A stretch of 64,000 bases of DNA from NCBI RefSeq assembly GCF_017591425.1, contig NW_024465885.1, positions 32,062,501 to 32,126,500 of the forward strand. The letters are read 5' to 3'. Positions 12,976 to 24,727 of this stretch are shown piece by piece. The DNA comes from Ochotona curzoniae (lineage: Eukaryota > Chordata > Mammalia > Lagomorpha > Ochotonidae). The notes under the pieces were generated by a model. It searched no databases and was not told where the DNA came from. It saw only the letters and a list, made by a program, of their open reading frames with translations. The position numbers and the translations under genes were made by a program. Positions within the stretch are counted from its first letter, which is position 1, and each line of letters begins with the position of its first letter.

Positions 12976-13760
12976 ATTTGTATCTGAACATGCAATGGGG
13001 CAAATTACAAGAGAGCAACTCAGAGTTTAGAGAACGCAAAGCTGTGTTAGGCAATGGAAAGCTTGTACTTTGCTTTTCCTGGAGAATTTACCTTCATTGC
13101 CGCAGTGGTTAAGCAGGTATGCACTTTGGGAGCTGATACACTGACATTTGGGACTACTTGCTATACACACATCTTTGAAAAGGCTGTAAGTATTAGGAAT
13201 AATGACAGCATCTTCTTTAACAGATGAGAGAAAACAAATAAGAAATAGAAACATGAAAACTGTTTGATAAAATGTATGTTTCAGAAATTTAAATTCTAGG
13301 ATTGAAAAAGATGATTTCTTAACCACATGAAAACTATTAAATTTATCATGTAATGTGCAAATGATAATTTTTTTCTAAAACCCATTCATACCAAAAACAC
13401 ACAAAAAAAATTGTTTCACAGATCCATCACTATGGTAACTAACACATTACTACAGTGAAAGATGACTGAGTCATAAGACAAAGAACCTATGGCTCTTGGA
13501 CAATCAATGAATACATTAAACATAACTATGCCTCTTTGCTCATAGGACAAGCCAGCAATTTGCTGCAGTAGCTACCACCTTGGACTGTGTATATTCAGTT
13601 AATGAATTGGCTCTGGACTTCCAACATTCTAGAGAGAAGGGAGACAAAAAAAACCTATGCAAACTTTCTAGATTCTTGGGAGGACATGCTCCACAAAATG
13701 TATGTCAAGTGCACTAACGCAGGACAACAGGTGACAACAGTTCTACAGAGGGTAAAAAGT
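12976..13760. other. Single-copy DNA between L1 and chimeric SINE
   Basis: I see no gene. Small open frames at 13027-13326 and 13587-13784 show no known domain. Confidence 0.45.
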
Positions 13761-13772
13761 GAACAAACATGG

Positions 13773-14238
13773 GGCTCAGCATGATAGCGTAGTGGTTAAA
13801 GTCCTCGCCTTGCATGCACCGGGATCCCATATGGGCACTGTTTCTAATCCCCGCAGCCTAGTTTCCCATCCAGCTCCCTGCTTGTGGCCTGGGAAAGCAG
13901 TCCAGGATGACCAAAAGCCTTGGGACACAGCACCCACCTGGCTCCTGGCTTCAGATTGGCTCAGTTCCAGCCGTTGTGGTCACTTGGGGAGTGAACCATC
14001 GAATGGAAGATCTTCTTCTCTGTCTCTCTTACCTCTGTATATCTGCCCAAAGCCTTGGGTTGTTGCACCCGCGTGGGAGACCTGGAAGAGCTCCTGGCTC
14101 CTGGTTTGGATTGGCTCAGCTCCAGCCATTGTGGTCACTTCGGGAGTGAAACATCGGATGGAAGATCTTTTTCTTTGTCTCTCCTACCCTCTGTATATCT
14201 GCCTTTCCAATAATAATAAATAAATCTTAAAACAAAAT
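13773..14238 (+). mobile_element. C SINE with duplicated 3' half (chimeric, about 1.5 units)
   Basis: The element starts 'ggctcagcatgatagcg' with clear A- and B-box regions and runs through the usual body to 'tatatctgcc' at 14047. It then jumps back to 'caaagccttggg' and repeats the 3' half to a normal tail near 14230. The flanking 12-mers 'gaacaaacatgg' (13761-13772) and 'gaacaaacgtgg' (14240-14251) differ by one base. They look like one target-site duplication around the whole compound. The two 154-codon and 80-codon open frames here are SINE-derived. Confidence 0.85.
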
Positions 14239-14251
14239 TGAACAAACGTGG

Positions 14252-15415
14252 ATCTGTCTTCCTTAACAGTGAAAAACTGAAGTGTAGTAGCAGACGTTAC
14301 AGTTTTCTTATCTCCGTAGTATCAGAATCCTCATGGTGCAGTGAATTTTCTGCTTCTTACTGTTACATTCATTCATTTTCTCTAAGTGTTGTGTTCACCC
14401 TCTCTCTGCAGTATAGACAGGCATGTGGGAAAGCAAATTATTTGAGTAGTTGTTTTGTTGTTATCATTGCTGTTTCCATAGGAAAAAAAAAATCTCAGCA
14501 GCTGGTATTTGAATCTTCTTGCTCACTGAACTCAGAAAGCAGGTTTCCCTCCCTGAGAGAATGTATGTGCATGTACTTGCACACAGAGCAAAGAATACAG
14601 CAAATGCTTTTGACAAAAGGCATTGGCTGCATAAAGGTGTACAGGTTTTATCCTTTGAGAGTGAACATGCCGCCTGCCTGCAGCAGTATCATGTTTGCTT
14701 AGTCTTATTCTCATCAAATTTGTTCTATGACTTGCTTTGCCCAGAAAGTAAAGAACAGAAATAAAATATATCACATATGTACAACGACCTTATGGAGAAG
14801 TGCTTTGCTTTACTATTTCTTCCTCTAGACTATAATGAGTGTTAAATTCCAATCAAATGATGCTGTATCAGCCTGTTGCTTATGAAACTGAGACACCCCA
14901 GAGTAACTATGAGTATTAATAAGAAAGAAACTCTGAGATTTAAGCTTCTAAAATGTGGGACAGAATATCACAGCATAATCTAATATATTCCACTGTAGCC
15001 TTTCCTATTGGTCAACTTAGCTGTACTTTAGCTATATTTATTAGAGCATTTTAAAAATTCGTCGGAAGAGAAAATTTCATGAGAATTGTAAAACAGATGT
15101 TTAACAGTATTCATCTGTTATAAAGTCAGAATCGGATACTCCTCAGGGTTTCAGCTTACACATATTGTTGATGATCTACTATCTTATCTTCTGGGATTCT
15201 AACAGCAGTTGGCCTTGATTTCCAAACACATAGTTGAATTATGTGTAGCTCCACGGCAAAACTTTCTGCTTTAACTTGTAGGTTATCTGCATCTGAGAGT
15301 TTTAATGTGGTGATAGATCAATTAGATCGAATTTGTGTTTATACATTAAAATATTCCTTTCTTTGCTGAACTACAGAGACACTTTTGCTTCACCAATGAA
15401 ACATCGCAGAGTTTG
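14252..15415. other. Single-copy DNA
   Basis: There is no recognised gene or repeat. Open frames of 154 and 81 codons at 14238-14764 overlap in different frames and on both strands; no domain is evident and I treat them as chance. Confidence 0.4.
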
Positions 15416-15417
15416 TT

Positions 15418-15630
15418 CCAAAAGATTTATTCATTTGACAAGTAGAGTTAGAGAGAGGGTGAGTCTGAGTGATACAAAGAAAAAAGATTGCTTTGATCTG
15501 ACATTCATTCCTCAAATAGTTACAACCCCCAAAGCCAGAAGGAGTTGAAATCAGGTGCTGGAATTCCATCTAGACCCTCCATGGTGGAGGCAAGAACTCA
15601 AATCTGTCATCCTTTATTGTATTCTTAGCA
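15418..15630 (-). mobile_element. Old C SINE fragment
   Basis: The antisense tail 'aaaagatttattcatttgac' is followed by a purine-rich block and then by 'gccagaaggagttgaaatc'. This is the order of a C SINE 3' half. The 5' end is missing or unrecognisable. Confidence 0.55.
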
Positions 15631-16950
15631 GCTTTACATGACGACAGGAATGGAAGGGGAACAGGCAGGTTTTGGTCTGTATTGGTCTGAGGTATGGAGT
15701 TTGAGTAACAGCTTAATTCTCCATGCCACAGTGCTGGGCTCTGTCTTCATATTATTAAGGCTTTATCCACTTAAGAACTACATTATTTTATGTTGCTCAT
15801 TTTGGTTGTTTTTTCCTTGACAGAGCATTAAATTAAACCTATTAAATCCTACCTCTGTGTTTAGGAACCAATTAGTATTTATAAAAATATAACACTTGTA
15901 ATTTCCAATTTCCACAAAAAATTTCTCTTTTGGCAATTAAAGAAAGATTGCTTTATGAAACAGACAGCCATAGGGCTTGCATTGGAAACAATGTTTTGAA
16001 CATTTTCTTTTATATGTGCTGTGATCTCATTATGTTGGAAATATTTTGCTGATATACGCAATTACTGTCTGAAAGAATTCATTTTGTACATTTTTATTTC
16101 CAGCTTACCATCAGTTTTCAAAGTATTGCAAAGGGAATTGAGTTGCATGGTAAAATCATGCACCCATTTTAGAGGCCAAATAATGACAGGAGAGAATATA
16201 ACCCACAGAATATTGTTTTGCATGCTGCAGTGCTTTTACATGCAGTAATGAAGGCTTTAATATCAGCGGGAGAGAAGAAGTGGCAATGCACATTAGTGGT
16301 GAACTATGCATTCTCTCTCAATGGAGCATGAAATAAGGCATGTCATCGTGTCAACCTACACTGGGAAGGATTTGCCTAGGGCTCCGTCCTTGCAGGACAG
16401 AAAGCTTCCTGAGTGCCAGGACTCTCATGCATCTCCTCATTTCTTTCCCTGTTCAATTGTCTGTATTTCCACATCCACCGTGATACTAAATTGCTACCTT
16501 GTCAGGCCTATGTACAAGCCTTTCAAGTTTTTCATATGGCAGTGAAGTTTCTTGAAAGGCAGATTATTACAGTCCTACAATGCATCGTTTCATAAGAAGG
16601 AAAGACATGAAATGTAAGTGAAAGTGCAGCTTCTGCAGCATTGCACTGCTCATCTTCCACTCCATATAAATAATAATTTTAATCCCAAACTCAATCTTGG
16701 TTTATAATAACAGCACTAATTAACAGAGCTATAATGGCTATTTTCAAATTATCTGGCACCTATTTCTAATAAGGTTAATATGCTCCTACTCCGGTTAGGA
16801 TACTTAACATTTCTAGGCATCCATATAAAAGTAATTTGCTAAAGAAAAAAAAAACAACTTTGTATTATCTCAAAGCTGTAGTCCATAAGTTACTTTTTAT
16901 GACAATTATTTTCCCTGTCTTTATCGTTGTTCTCTTACAATTAGCTAGCT
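15631..16950. other. Repeat-poor single-copy DNA; possible conserved non-coding sequence
   Basis: I see no transposon for about 1.3 kb. The part around 16680-16800 contains 'cactaattaacagagc' and 'caaattatctggcacc', homeodomain- and GATA-like words in a complex sequence. That is compatible with a conserved non-coding element but not proof of one. Confidence 0.3.
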
Positions 16951-16952
16951 TT

Positions 16953-17283
16953 TTAAAAAAATATTTATTTTTATTGGAAAGGCAGATATACAGAGAGGAG
17001 GAGAGATAGAGAGGAAGATCTTCTGTCCGATGATTCAATCCCCAAGTGAGTGGCCGCAATGGCTCTAGCTGCGCTGATCCAAAGCCACGAGCCAGGAACC
17101 TCTTCTGGGCCTCTCACGCAGATGCAGGGTCCCAAGGCTTTGGGTATTCCTTGATTACTTTAGCAGGCCACAAGCAGGGAGCTGGATGGGAAAAGAGGCT
17201 GCCGAGATTAGAACCAGCGCCCATATGGGATCTGGGGCGTGCGAGCAGAGGACCTTAACCACTACACTATCACGCCCGGCCCC
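16953..17283 (-). mobile_element. C SINE, young subfamily, near full length
   Basis: Antisense copy: the T-rich tail complement 'atatttatttttattgg' at the left, then 'gaagatcttctgtccgatg', 'ctcccaagtgagtggcc'-type middle, 'gaaccagcgcccatatggg' (B-box region) and 'actatcacgcccggcccc' at the 5' end. It carries little divergence. Confidence 0.88.
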
Positions 17284-17307
17284 AGAGAACATTTATAACT
17301 TTTCTAT

Positions 17308-17498
17308 ATAAAATATTTCTTTAATGAGATTTGTTTATTTGAAAGGCAGAGCAAGAGGGAAAAAGAAAGAGGCATCTTTAATCTGTTGGTTTATGCCTCT
17401 AAGCGACCTCAACCACCAGGTCTGGGCCATACTGATGCTAGAAGCATGGTTGGCAGAGCCAGAATGACCTGAGCTTTCTCTTCTGCTTTCCCAAGCAT
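17308..17498 (-). mobile_element. Old C SINE fragment
   Basis: 'gatttgtttatttgaaaggc' followed by 'agagcaagagggaaaaag' is the antisense 3' end of a C SINE. The rest ('accaggtctgggccatac') is diverged and truncated. It lies just downstream of the young copy at 16953-17283. Confidence 0.6.
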
Positions 17499-18740
17499 AT
17501 TTATGGTAATGTGGTTGAAAAGAGGATTAACCATGACTCTGATCAGCACTCAAACATGTTATGGCAGCATTGCAAGCACCACCTTAATCAACGGGCAACA
17601 ACACTCACTCCTAGAAAACATCATAAACATACAGTTGAAAATTAGGAAAGCACACAGTTTAAACAAAACAAATAGAAATCTACAAATATTTCATTCAAAA
17701 CCTAAATGCCAAATATGTGATAATGGTAGAGACATGGACACTGATTTTAGAGGGTGTTAATGAGCTTTTCAGAGATGACAATTCTAGATTTGTTTTCCTT
17801 GTATTTATTTTCTGAAAATTGAGTTACTATATACTATTGGCTTTTTCCTTAACTTTCCATCATACTGGAAAATGAAATATGAAAGAAACAGAAGAAATTA
17901 TTTTGAGTACACAAATTAGATCAAACCATAAGTATTTGGTGTGTGTTTCTTGTTTAGTGTATATTTATAGTAGGCACAAAATTCTTAGAGTTATTCATAC
18001 AATCAGCAAACTGATTCTTTTGTAGTTTTGAAGCATGCTAAATTGTTCATAGAGGAAATCTAATTATTTCTCACATTGTTTTCTCCATAGTTGAGTGTTT
18101 AATGTTTAACAATAGGTTTTTTGTTTTATTTTATACATATTTGCTTTTTTAAACTATGTTACCAGTTTTACACTAACCAGTATGTTAGGATTCAAATGGT
18201 GCTATCCCAGATTTATACTGAAGAAATGTTTCTGAATGTAATGGAGCATAATTTTTACAATATCTTATATTCATAACTGGCCAAAATTTTAACTGATACT
18301 TTAAAAATTTCATTTCAAGGAGGGAAATATAAAACTATATAGCTCAATACAACCAATTGCTGAATACCAGCTTACTAAAATTGCCTCACCTGAAGAGCTG
18401 TAATCAATTAACTGTTGAGAATTTTCTAACCAGATTATGCATATTCCATATGGGATCCTAAGTCCCACAAGCTGTCTCAAGGGCAGGTTTTGAATGAGAA
18501 CAATTCCTGTAGTTTCTTCTATGTTGTTCAGTTAGTGAACAGTCATATTGCAACTAGGAACCATTAGGAATCTATTCATTTCAGTTAGTCTTTCTGCCCT
18601 TTCAACGTTCACGTGAAACATGTGGTGATCCGAAACCATGTTTTTATGGACATTTGGTCTTTAAAAGAGAGTGAATCCTTGTAAGCCCCCAATAGAGAGC
18701 CATGTGATCTCTTTTTTTTTTTACTTTCAATTATATATTT
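17499..18740. other. Single-copy AT-rich DNA
   Basis: No gene or confident repeat. A T-run lies at 18713-18722. Confidence 0.45.
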
Positions 18741-18744
18741 GGTC

Positions 18745-18985
18745 AAATATCTGCCATTAGGAACACCCATCTCTCATGTCAAATTGTCTGAATTGAGTCC
18801 CACCTTTGCTTCCTAACCAGCTTTCTGGTAACATGCAGTGAAATAGTAGAGGATGGTGGCTCAGGACTTGGACTACTGACCACAAGGGTGACATTTCTGA
18901 ATGGAGTTTATGAACCCTGCTTCGGTTTGGCACATCCTGTGGTTTTGATGGCACGTATGTGGGGAATGAATGGGTGGATGGAAGG
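18745..18985 (+). mobile_element. Old C SINE
   Basis: The plus strand shows diverged C SINE blocks: 'ttcctaaccagctttctgg', 'tagaggatggtggctcagga' and 'gaatgaatgggtggatggaa'. The tail has been replaced by the microsatellite that follows. Confidence 0.55.
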
Positions 18986-18987
18986 TT

Positions 18988-19020
<33 letters not shown>

Positions 19021-19066
19021 TTTCTTTCTTTTTCTATCTATCTATCTATCTAATCTTTCTTTCTTT
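18986..19066. repeat. Microsatellite (TTTC)n / (TATC)n
   Basis: A nearly pure (TTTC)n run is followed by TATC units at about 19035-19051 and more TTTC. It sits where the 3' tail of a plus-strand SINE should be, a common birthplace for such arrays. Confidence 0.9.
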
Positions 19067-19689
19067 AAAATACTTGACTGAATTACACTGTGTATGTTGC
19101 AATCCAGAAACATACAGCCAAAGTTGGCTACTGTTGGGTACATGGGAAAATCAGAGTTTTTCCATGTCTATTTGTGTATGTAGGAGAAGAAGAAAAAGTG
19201 TGATATACTAAGTAAACAAATTTAATTAATAAATGTTGCAAATGTTCTTTTAAAATTTTGTACAGCTCAAGCTATAAGGTCATGCTTTCATTTTTTATTG
19301 TAGAATTTCTGATTCAGTGACCGTGTTCAAAGTTCTAATTTAAAGAAGTAATACATTTTCCTAATTTTAAAGAGTCAATAGAAAGAATGTAATCATTTCT
19401 CTTTCGTTAAATAGAAATGAAATTTCTAGTCAGTGGGCCACTGGGTATGACCAATATACATGTTTGTTATATTGACTCAAATCATTTTTTCTGACACATT
19501 CAAATATATTCTTCCTATATAAAACTGCTTCATTCTCTCTCTATTTCCCTACTCTTGCACTTTTTAGTCTTTCTTAGCTCCAAATCATTCACTGAGCCTG
19601 AGCTTTAGCTAATTCATAATAATTATGCAACTTTTGGAGAAGCAATGTGATCACTTAGTACGGCTTTACAACTGCTAATAAATCAATCA

Positions 19690-19965
19690 GGGGAATTATT
19701 GTTGTTTTGATGGGATTTAGACTTAGGCACAGAGATCTGGACAGAGAAAATCTTCTATTGCTGCTTCACTTTACAGACGCCCGAAACAGTCAGGCTGGGT
19801 TAGACTGAGGCCTGAGTCCAAGAATTCAAGGTCTTCCCTCTGTTTACTCTGAGATGGGGTATGTGTCAGCGAGAAGGAGGAATTGGAAATGAAGCTGTAA
19901 CACAGAACCAGGTCCTCCCACAAAACCACGGAGCTAAGCACTTGCCCCCCAAACAGCATAATTAT
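19690..19965 (-). mobile_element. Old C SINE
   Basis: Antisense features include 'cagagatctggacagagaaa', 'atcttctattgctgcttcac' and the 5' part 'cacggagctaagcacttgcc'. Divergence is high. Confidence 0.5.
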
Positions 19966-19990
19966 CACTTTCTTCTTTGTACATTTACTC

Positions 19991-20012
19991 GTGTGTGTGT
20001 GTGTGTGTGTGT
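19991..20012. repeat. (GT)n dinucleotide repeat
   Basis: An uninterrupted run of eleven GT units, just right of the old SINE at 19690-19965. Confidence 0.95.
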
Positions 20013-22530
20013 TTGGAACCTTAAAACTCCTCTTTTCTTATTCCTCATAAAAGATGCAATCTGTTGTAAGTTATATCCTTCCTATTATGGTGCAGGATAC
20101 AGGATACTATAACATCGTGCTAGCTAAAATACAGCATTAAATAGCCTTGTTTCCTTTTGCTCAAAAAATCATGTTAATATACCACAATATCTTTTTAATC
20201 TCTAGCTGGATGCTGGATTATTTAATAATTGTTGCTTGGTGCTAAGGTTTTTTTTTTTTTCCTGCCAGTTACTTTGTACTGGAAGAATACTCACTAACAA
20301 CATGGTATTATTTTCAGACTCTTGTGCTCTTTATTTCCTTTCCCTGCACAGTGTTGATCCTAACAATTTGGGATCAATAAAAATGAGACTGTCTGATGCC
20401 ATGCTGTACCATGAGTATTTGCAGGTTTAAGTTTTTCCCTAATATGCTCATTGAAGACACTCCTTTGGTTTGCAAAATTCCGTTTAAATACTTATGGAGT
20501 GGACTTGGGAAGCTTTGTTGAAAATTTTTCTATCACCATAGTCAGTAAATGATGGAATCATTTACAGTCTCAATGCAAAGTTTTTTTTAACCTGTCTTCT
20601 TACTGCATTTATCACAGCATGCCATTTTATCTTACCTTAAACAAAATTGAATTTCCATTGTCTGCTGTACTTGTATACTTTAACTGATTTCAGCACACAT
20701 TCGAAGCTGTAAGCTTTGATCTTTCTCCTTAGTAAAGAAAAGTAACTCCATCAACTGCAGAAACTTGCAAATCATATTTTTGAATCCCTGCTGTTACTGA
20801 CTACCAAATACAGTCCTTCTAGATGAATTCCTATGATTTGCAGAAAATTATACTGTAAACCTTGATGAAATGTTTGTCACCCACTGGAAGCTATATTTGC
20901 CTTGGTTCTCTATTACCACAATGACATCTTCTGTTTCTTCTAAATCTTCACTCAGCTAGTGTACTATAGTGAGTGCAATTTTTTATTTGATCTTGCCATA
21001 TTTTTGTTAATATCTTTTCATACATTTTTATCATGGTTAACGTTACGCCCAAAATCCTGGAGTGAGCCCGCAATTTCTTCACCAGGGTGTGTTTGCATAT
21101 CCCTCCCCTTTGTGCTCAGTATCTCAGCCATTCCAAGGTGTCTCTGTTTTCTTAAAATTCTGTTTGGTCTCATTTATTTTCTGAAGTTCCCTTCTCCTCT
21201 TTTTTCCCCCCTGTATTTCTGTTAAGAAACATTATCTTATTAGACCAAATCTGCTTGATTTCCATCCGCTTACCAGGTATAAATATTTCTCACGAGTGTA
21301 CTAGTTATCTTCCACTTGGAGAAGAAGTTGAGATCACAATATAAGTTTGCTCATTTATATTGCTTAAAAAATCATAATGAAAATTTCTGAGATGACAGTG
21401 TTTCAAACTATATCTAGAATTATCTTTTTAGTTCCATAAGCAAAAAGAGTGTTAATCACCACTTAGTTCACCTTAAAATATGAGTATATATTGATAAAAT
21501 GTTCTTAAGATATGGATAGCTCTGAGCTTTGAACATTGTAATGATCTAGTATAATTATACTTAGTTTTGGCAAATAAGTGAAACAAGGCTGATTGAGCAT
21601 GAGAACATCTTAATAGTGTGAGTCAAAGATAAATTGAAAGAAAACCAGGGAGAATGAAGCGTCATAGTGTACCATTCTCTCAGAAATAGTCATTTAAAAG
21701 CACAGCAATTTTAGAAGCTTGCTTGTGCAGGGCAATAGAATGTCAACGATAATAGGTCTAAGTAAGTTCTAAAAGTATCTTTAAAGATCATATACTCAAT
21801 AAAAAGAATATGAGAAAAACACTAAAAGCATATCCATGTTGGCTGCAATGGCTGATTATTGCATTTGTTGGTGGGAGAAATCAAAGTGGTTGGAATAGGA
21901 TTTGTTGCTTTGAGGACTTGTAGAACTGGTGATTGGTCTGAGAGAGGAAGTATGTAATCCAATGCAATGTTCATGGAAGCGTGCTAATAACAACTTCTCA
22001 GTAGAAATATTGATATTTCTTAGTACATGCATAATTATGCACACAACACTGCTAACAATATGTTGCTAACTTAGGAATCAGACTCACTTGGAGGTGGCAC
22101 TCATTCTTCTTGGCCAGAAGTATGTCTGATGTCAGAAGGGAGGGGATGGGGAACCATATTTATGCTTTCTGATCGTAACTTTGACATCATCACTAGAGTT
22201 TGCTGTTAGGCAAGATTTCTAATTTGTGTTAATTTGATTTTAACTGATGTGATTTAATGTGATGGCTTACTTCTTGTGAAGGGAAATATTGCTATAAAGT
22301 GCAAAATAATTTAAATCGAACTATCAGTAACTTAATGCATTATAACAAAAGTAGATGACAACATCTTGATGATAACATCTATGAAAACAAGGAAATAATA
22401 TAAAATATGAAAATAAAAAAGGAAAACTGAAATCAGGGAATTCATACATGAAATATAAAGCCCAAATATAGGGGTGGATAAACAAGGGTAGCAGAAAAAA
22501 AGAGATGATCAAAGATACTTTTCACTTAAT
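20013..22530. other. 2.5 kb single-copy DNA
   Basis: No gene or clear transposon over about 2.5 kb. A T-run lies at 20247-20260 and a short AT-rich stretch near 21400. Open frames are all under 90 codons and show no domains. Confidence 0.45.
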
Positions 22531-22534
22531 ATCT

Positions 22535-22745
22535 TTTAGAGAGGAAGAGAGACAGACAGAGAGAGAGACTGTCTACTGTGCAAAGGCCATGGTCAGCCAA
22601 GTTGAAGCCAGGAGGAAAATTTTAATTCAGGTCTTTCACATGGGTAGTAGGGACCTACTCAACTACATGAGCCAGCAACAGTTGCCTTCTTGTGCAGATA
22701 TATGCAAAAATGAGGTATGTAGAGGTAGAATTAAAAGTAAAATCT
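22535..22745 (-). mobile_element. Old C SINE fragment
   Basis: 'gagaggaagagagacagaca', 'ttgaagccaggagg' and 'ttaattcaggtctttcacat' are antisense C SINE 3'-half features. It directly precedes a young plus-strand C SINE, so the two form a tail-to-head inverted pair. Confidence 0.6.
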
Positions 22746-22748
22746 AGA

Positions 22749-23072
22749 GGACTGGTACCATGGCCTAGCAGGTAAAGCCCTCGCATTGAACGTGCCAGGA
22801 TCCCATATGGGCGCCAGTTCTAATCCTGGCAGCCCTGCTTGCCATCCAGCTACCTGCTTGTGGCCTGGGAAAGCAGTTGAGGACGGCCCAAAGCCTTGGG
22901 ACACAGCACCGGCGTGGGAGACCTAGAAGGGCTCATGGCTCCTGGCTTTGGAGCAGCACAGCAATGGCCGATGCAATCACTTGGGGAGTGAATCATCAGA
23001 CAGGAGATATTTCTCTCTCCTCCTCTCTGTATATATCTGACTTTGTAATAAAGATAAATAAATCTTTGGGAA
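22749..23072 (+). mobile_element. C SINE, young subfamily, near full length
   Basis: The copy runs from 'ggactggtaccatggcctag' through 'cagttctaatcctggcagcc' and 'ttgtggcctgggaaagca' to 'aataaagataaataaatctt'. Possible target duplication: 'aaaatctag' on the left and 'acatctag' on the right. Confidence 0.85.
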
Positions 23073-23149
23073 AAAAGCAACATCTAGGTAATATGAGATG
23101 GGTTGTCTAATTTCAAACTATCCTAATAGCTGTGATAAGTACCCACCCT

Positions 23150-23250
23150 TATAATATATAACATAATGTAACGTGACATAATATAACATAAAGTAATAAC
23201 ATAACATAACATAACATAACATAACATAACATAACATAACATAACATAAC
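23150..23250. repeat. Pentanucleotide microsatellite (ATAAC)n
   Basis: Positions 23196-23250 hold eleven exact ATAAC units. About 45 bp of degenerate units precede them ('acataatgtaacgtgacata'). The long pure run suggests length polymorphism. Confidence 0.93.
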
Positions 23251-24225
23251 AATGCTATATTAGTGTGTACCTAGCCATGACCATGTGGCTAAATGTATCT
23301 AGGCAGTTGTAAGATTTCATCTGTACTGACCCTGTGTTTACAAAGTAAGAGTGAGAATTTTCTGTTCCTGTATATCATCATTACAGTATGTTTGAGCAGT
23401 ATGCGTCAAAGGAGAGTTTTTAAGGAGATGTCAAAGAAATATTGGCTGATTTGCACTCTAGAGGAGTAGCTTGTCTTCTGTTTGTTTTTAAATTTGCCTT
23501 CTGATTTAGTCTATATGTCTGTGAAAAATTAAATAAAGCAAAAATGTTTTAAATCTCCCCTTTAAATGCCTTATTTATATTTTGCAAAACTGAGTTTAAT
23601 TGTAGATAAATTTGTGATTAACACTAGGTCTTCACTTATTTGCCTTTTGATCCTTCTCTCCAACATTGCTTAGATATTTCCTTTCCTACCTAAGGGAAAA
23701 TTCAGAGGAAAATCAAAATGAGAAAAAAATTGTTGCTAGTTTTTATAGAACATCTTAGAAATTTTTGTTCTTTATTCCCTATCAACTCTGTAAAGGAGAT
23801 CTTGAATGGATGGTCCCAGCAATGTGAGCAATCTTTGACCTTTTTCAGTAAAAATCACTTCACCTATCAAGAAAAATTAATATTGCCATGGCTAATTTTT
23901 TTGTTTCATGTTTACCTATGGGATGCAATATTTATAGATAGAAAGGTGCAATCTGAAAAATGCACTTTCTAAGAAAGTTTATTGTTCCTTTCGTGAGCTT
24001 CAAGGTAGATAACAAATCAAAACAGTACCTGCAGAATTATTCCTAAGTTTACCATGGGATCTGAATTCTGGTAAGAAAGACTTAATGCACTGGTATGAGA
24101 TAAATCAAGACACCCACCGTACACTTTATTAAAAATAATCAAATCAATTGTAGCACAATCTAAATCTCTGACCAGATAATGCCAAATTACAATAGGAAAA
24201 CAGAAAAACAATGACAACACATTGA
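23251..24225. other. Single-copy DNA
   Basis: No gene. Weak L1-like phrasing from about 24060 onward may belong to the fragment that follows. Confidence 0.4.
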
Positions 24226-24700
24226 CATAGACAGAGATTTCTTCATGAAACCCATAGATGCACAGGCAATCAGAACAAAAATAGGTGAAACTGCATCAAG
24301 CTGAGGAACTTATGCATTGCAAAGGAAATGTTCAACAAATAGAATGCAACTGAAAATGATTCTGCTTAGTGAAGTAAGTCATTATTTCTTTCACATTTCC
24401 TTAGTAACTCTCCTTTGACACATACTGTCCAAGTACACTGTTATGATGATATATTTGAACAGAAAGCTTGTTTTTTCTTGATATATATCAGCCACTTAAT
24501 GAATACACGTATCCATTAACTCCCTTTGACCGTATTTGAGAGTTGCCCCTGAGCACTGCTCATGGTCCAACTTATGTTTGTTGCGTAGTCAGACATAGCA
24601 GGCTGTGATCATTATGGGAATATTTCAGGCTGACTTTAAAGGATGGCTGAGATTTTCTGGAATTGGGAAGTGTCAAAAAATGTCACTGTGTATAGCACCT
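24226..24700 (+). mobile_element. L1 ORF2 end and 3' UTR fragment, old
   Basis: Plus-strand L1 landmarks: 'atgcacaggcaatcagaaca' near 24257, 'tgaggaacttatgcattgca' near 24301 and 'tctgcttagtgaagtaagtc' near 24360. The order matches late ORF2 running into the 3' UTR. The right part is diverged. Confidence 0.6.
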
Positions 24701-24727
24701 GCTTTGGAGACTCTAGTATTTCTTTTT

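Noticed and set aside
14238..14774. Overlapping open frames of 80-154 codons on both strands
   Set aside because: No domain in any of three frames, and the signals contradict one another; likely chance openness.
23196..23250. CRISPR-like regular repeats
   Set aside because: Contiguous 5-bp units with no spacers, in mammalian DNA; a simple microsatellite.
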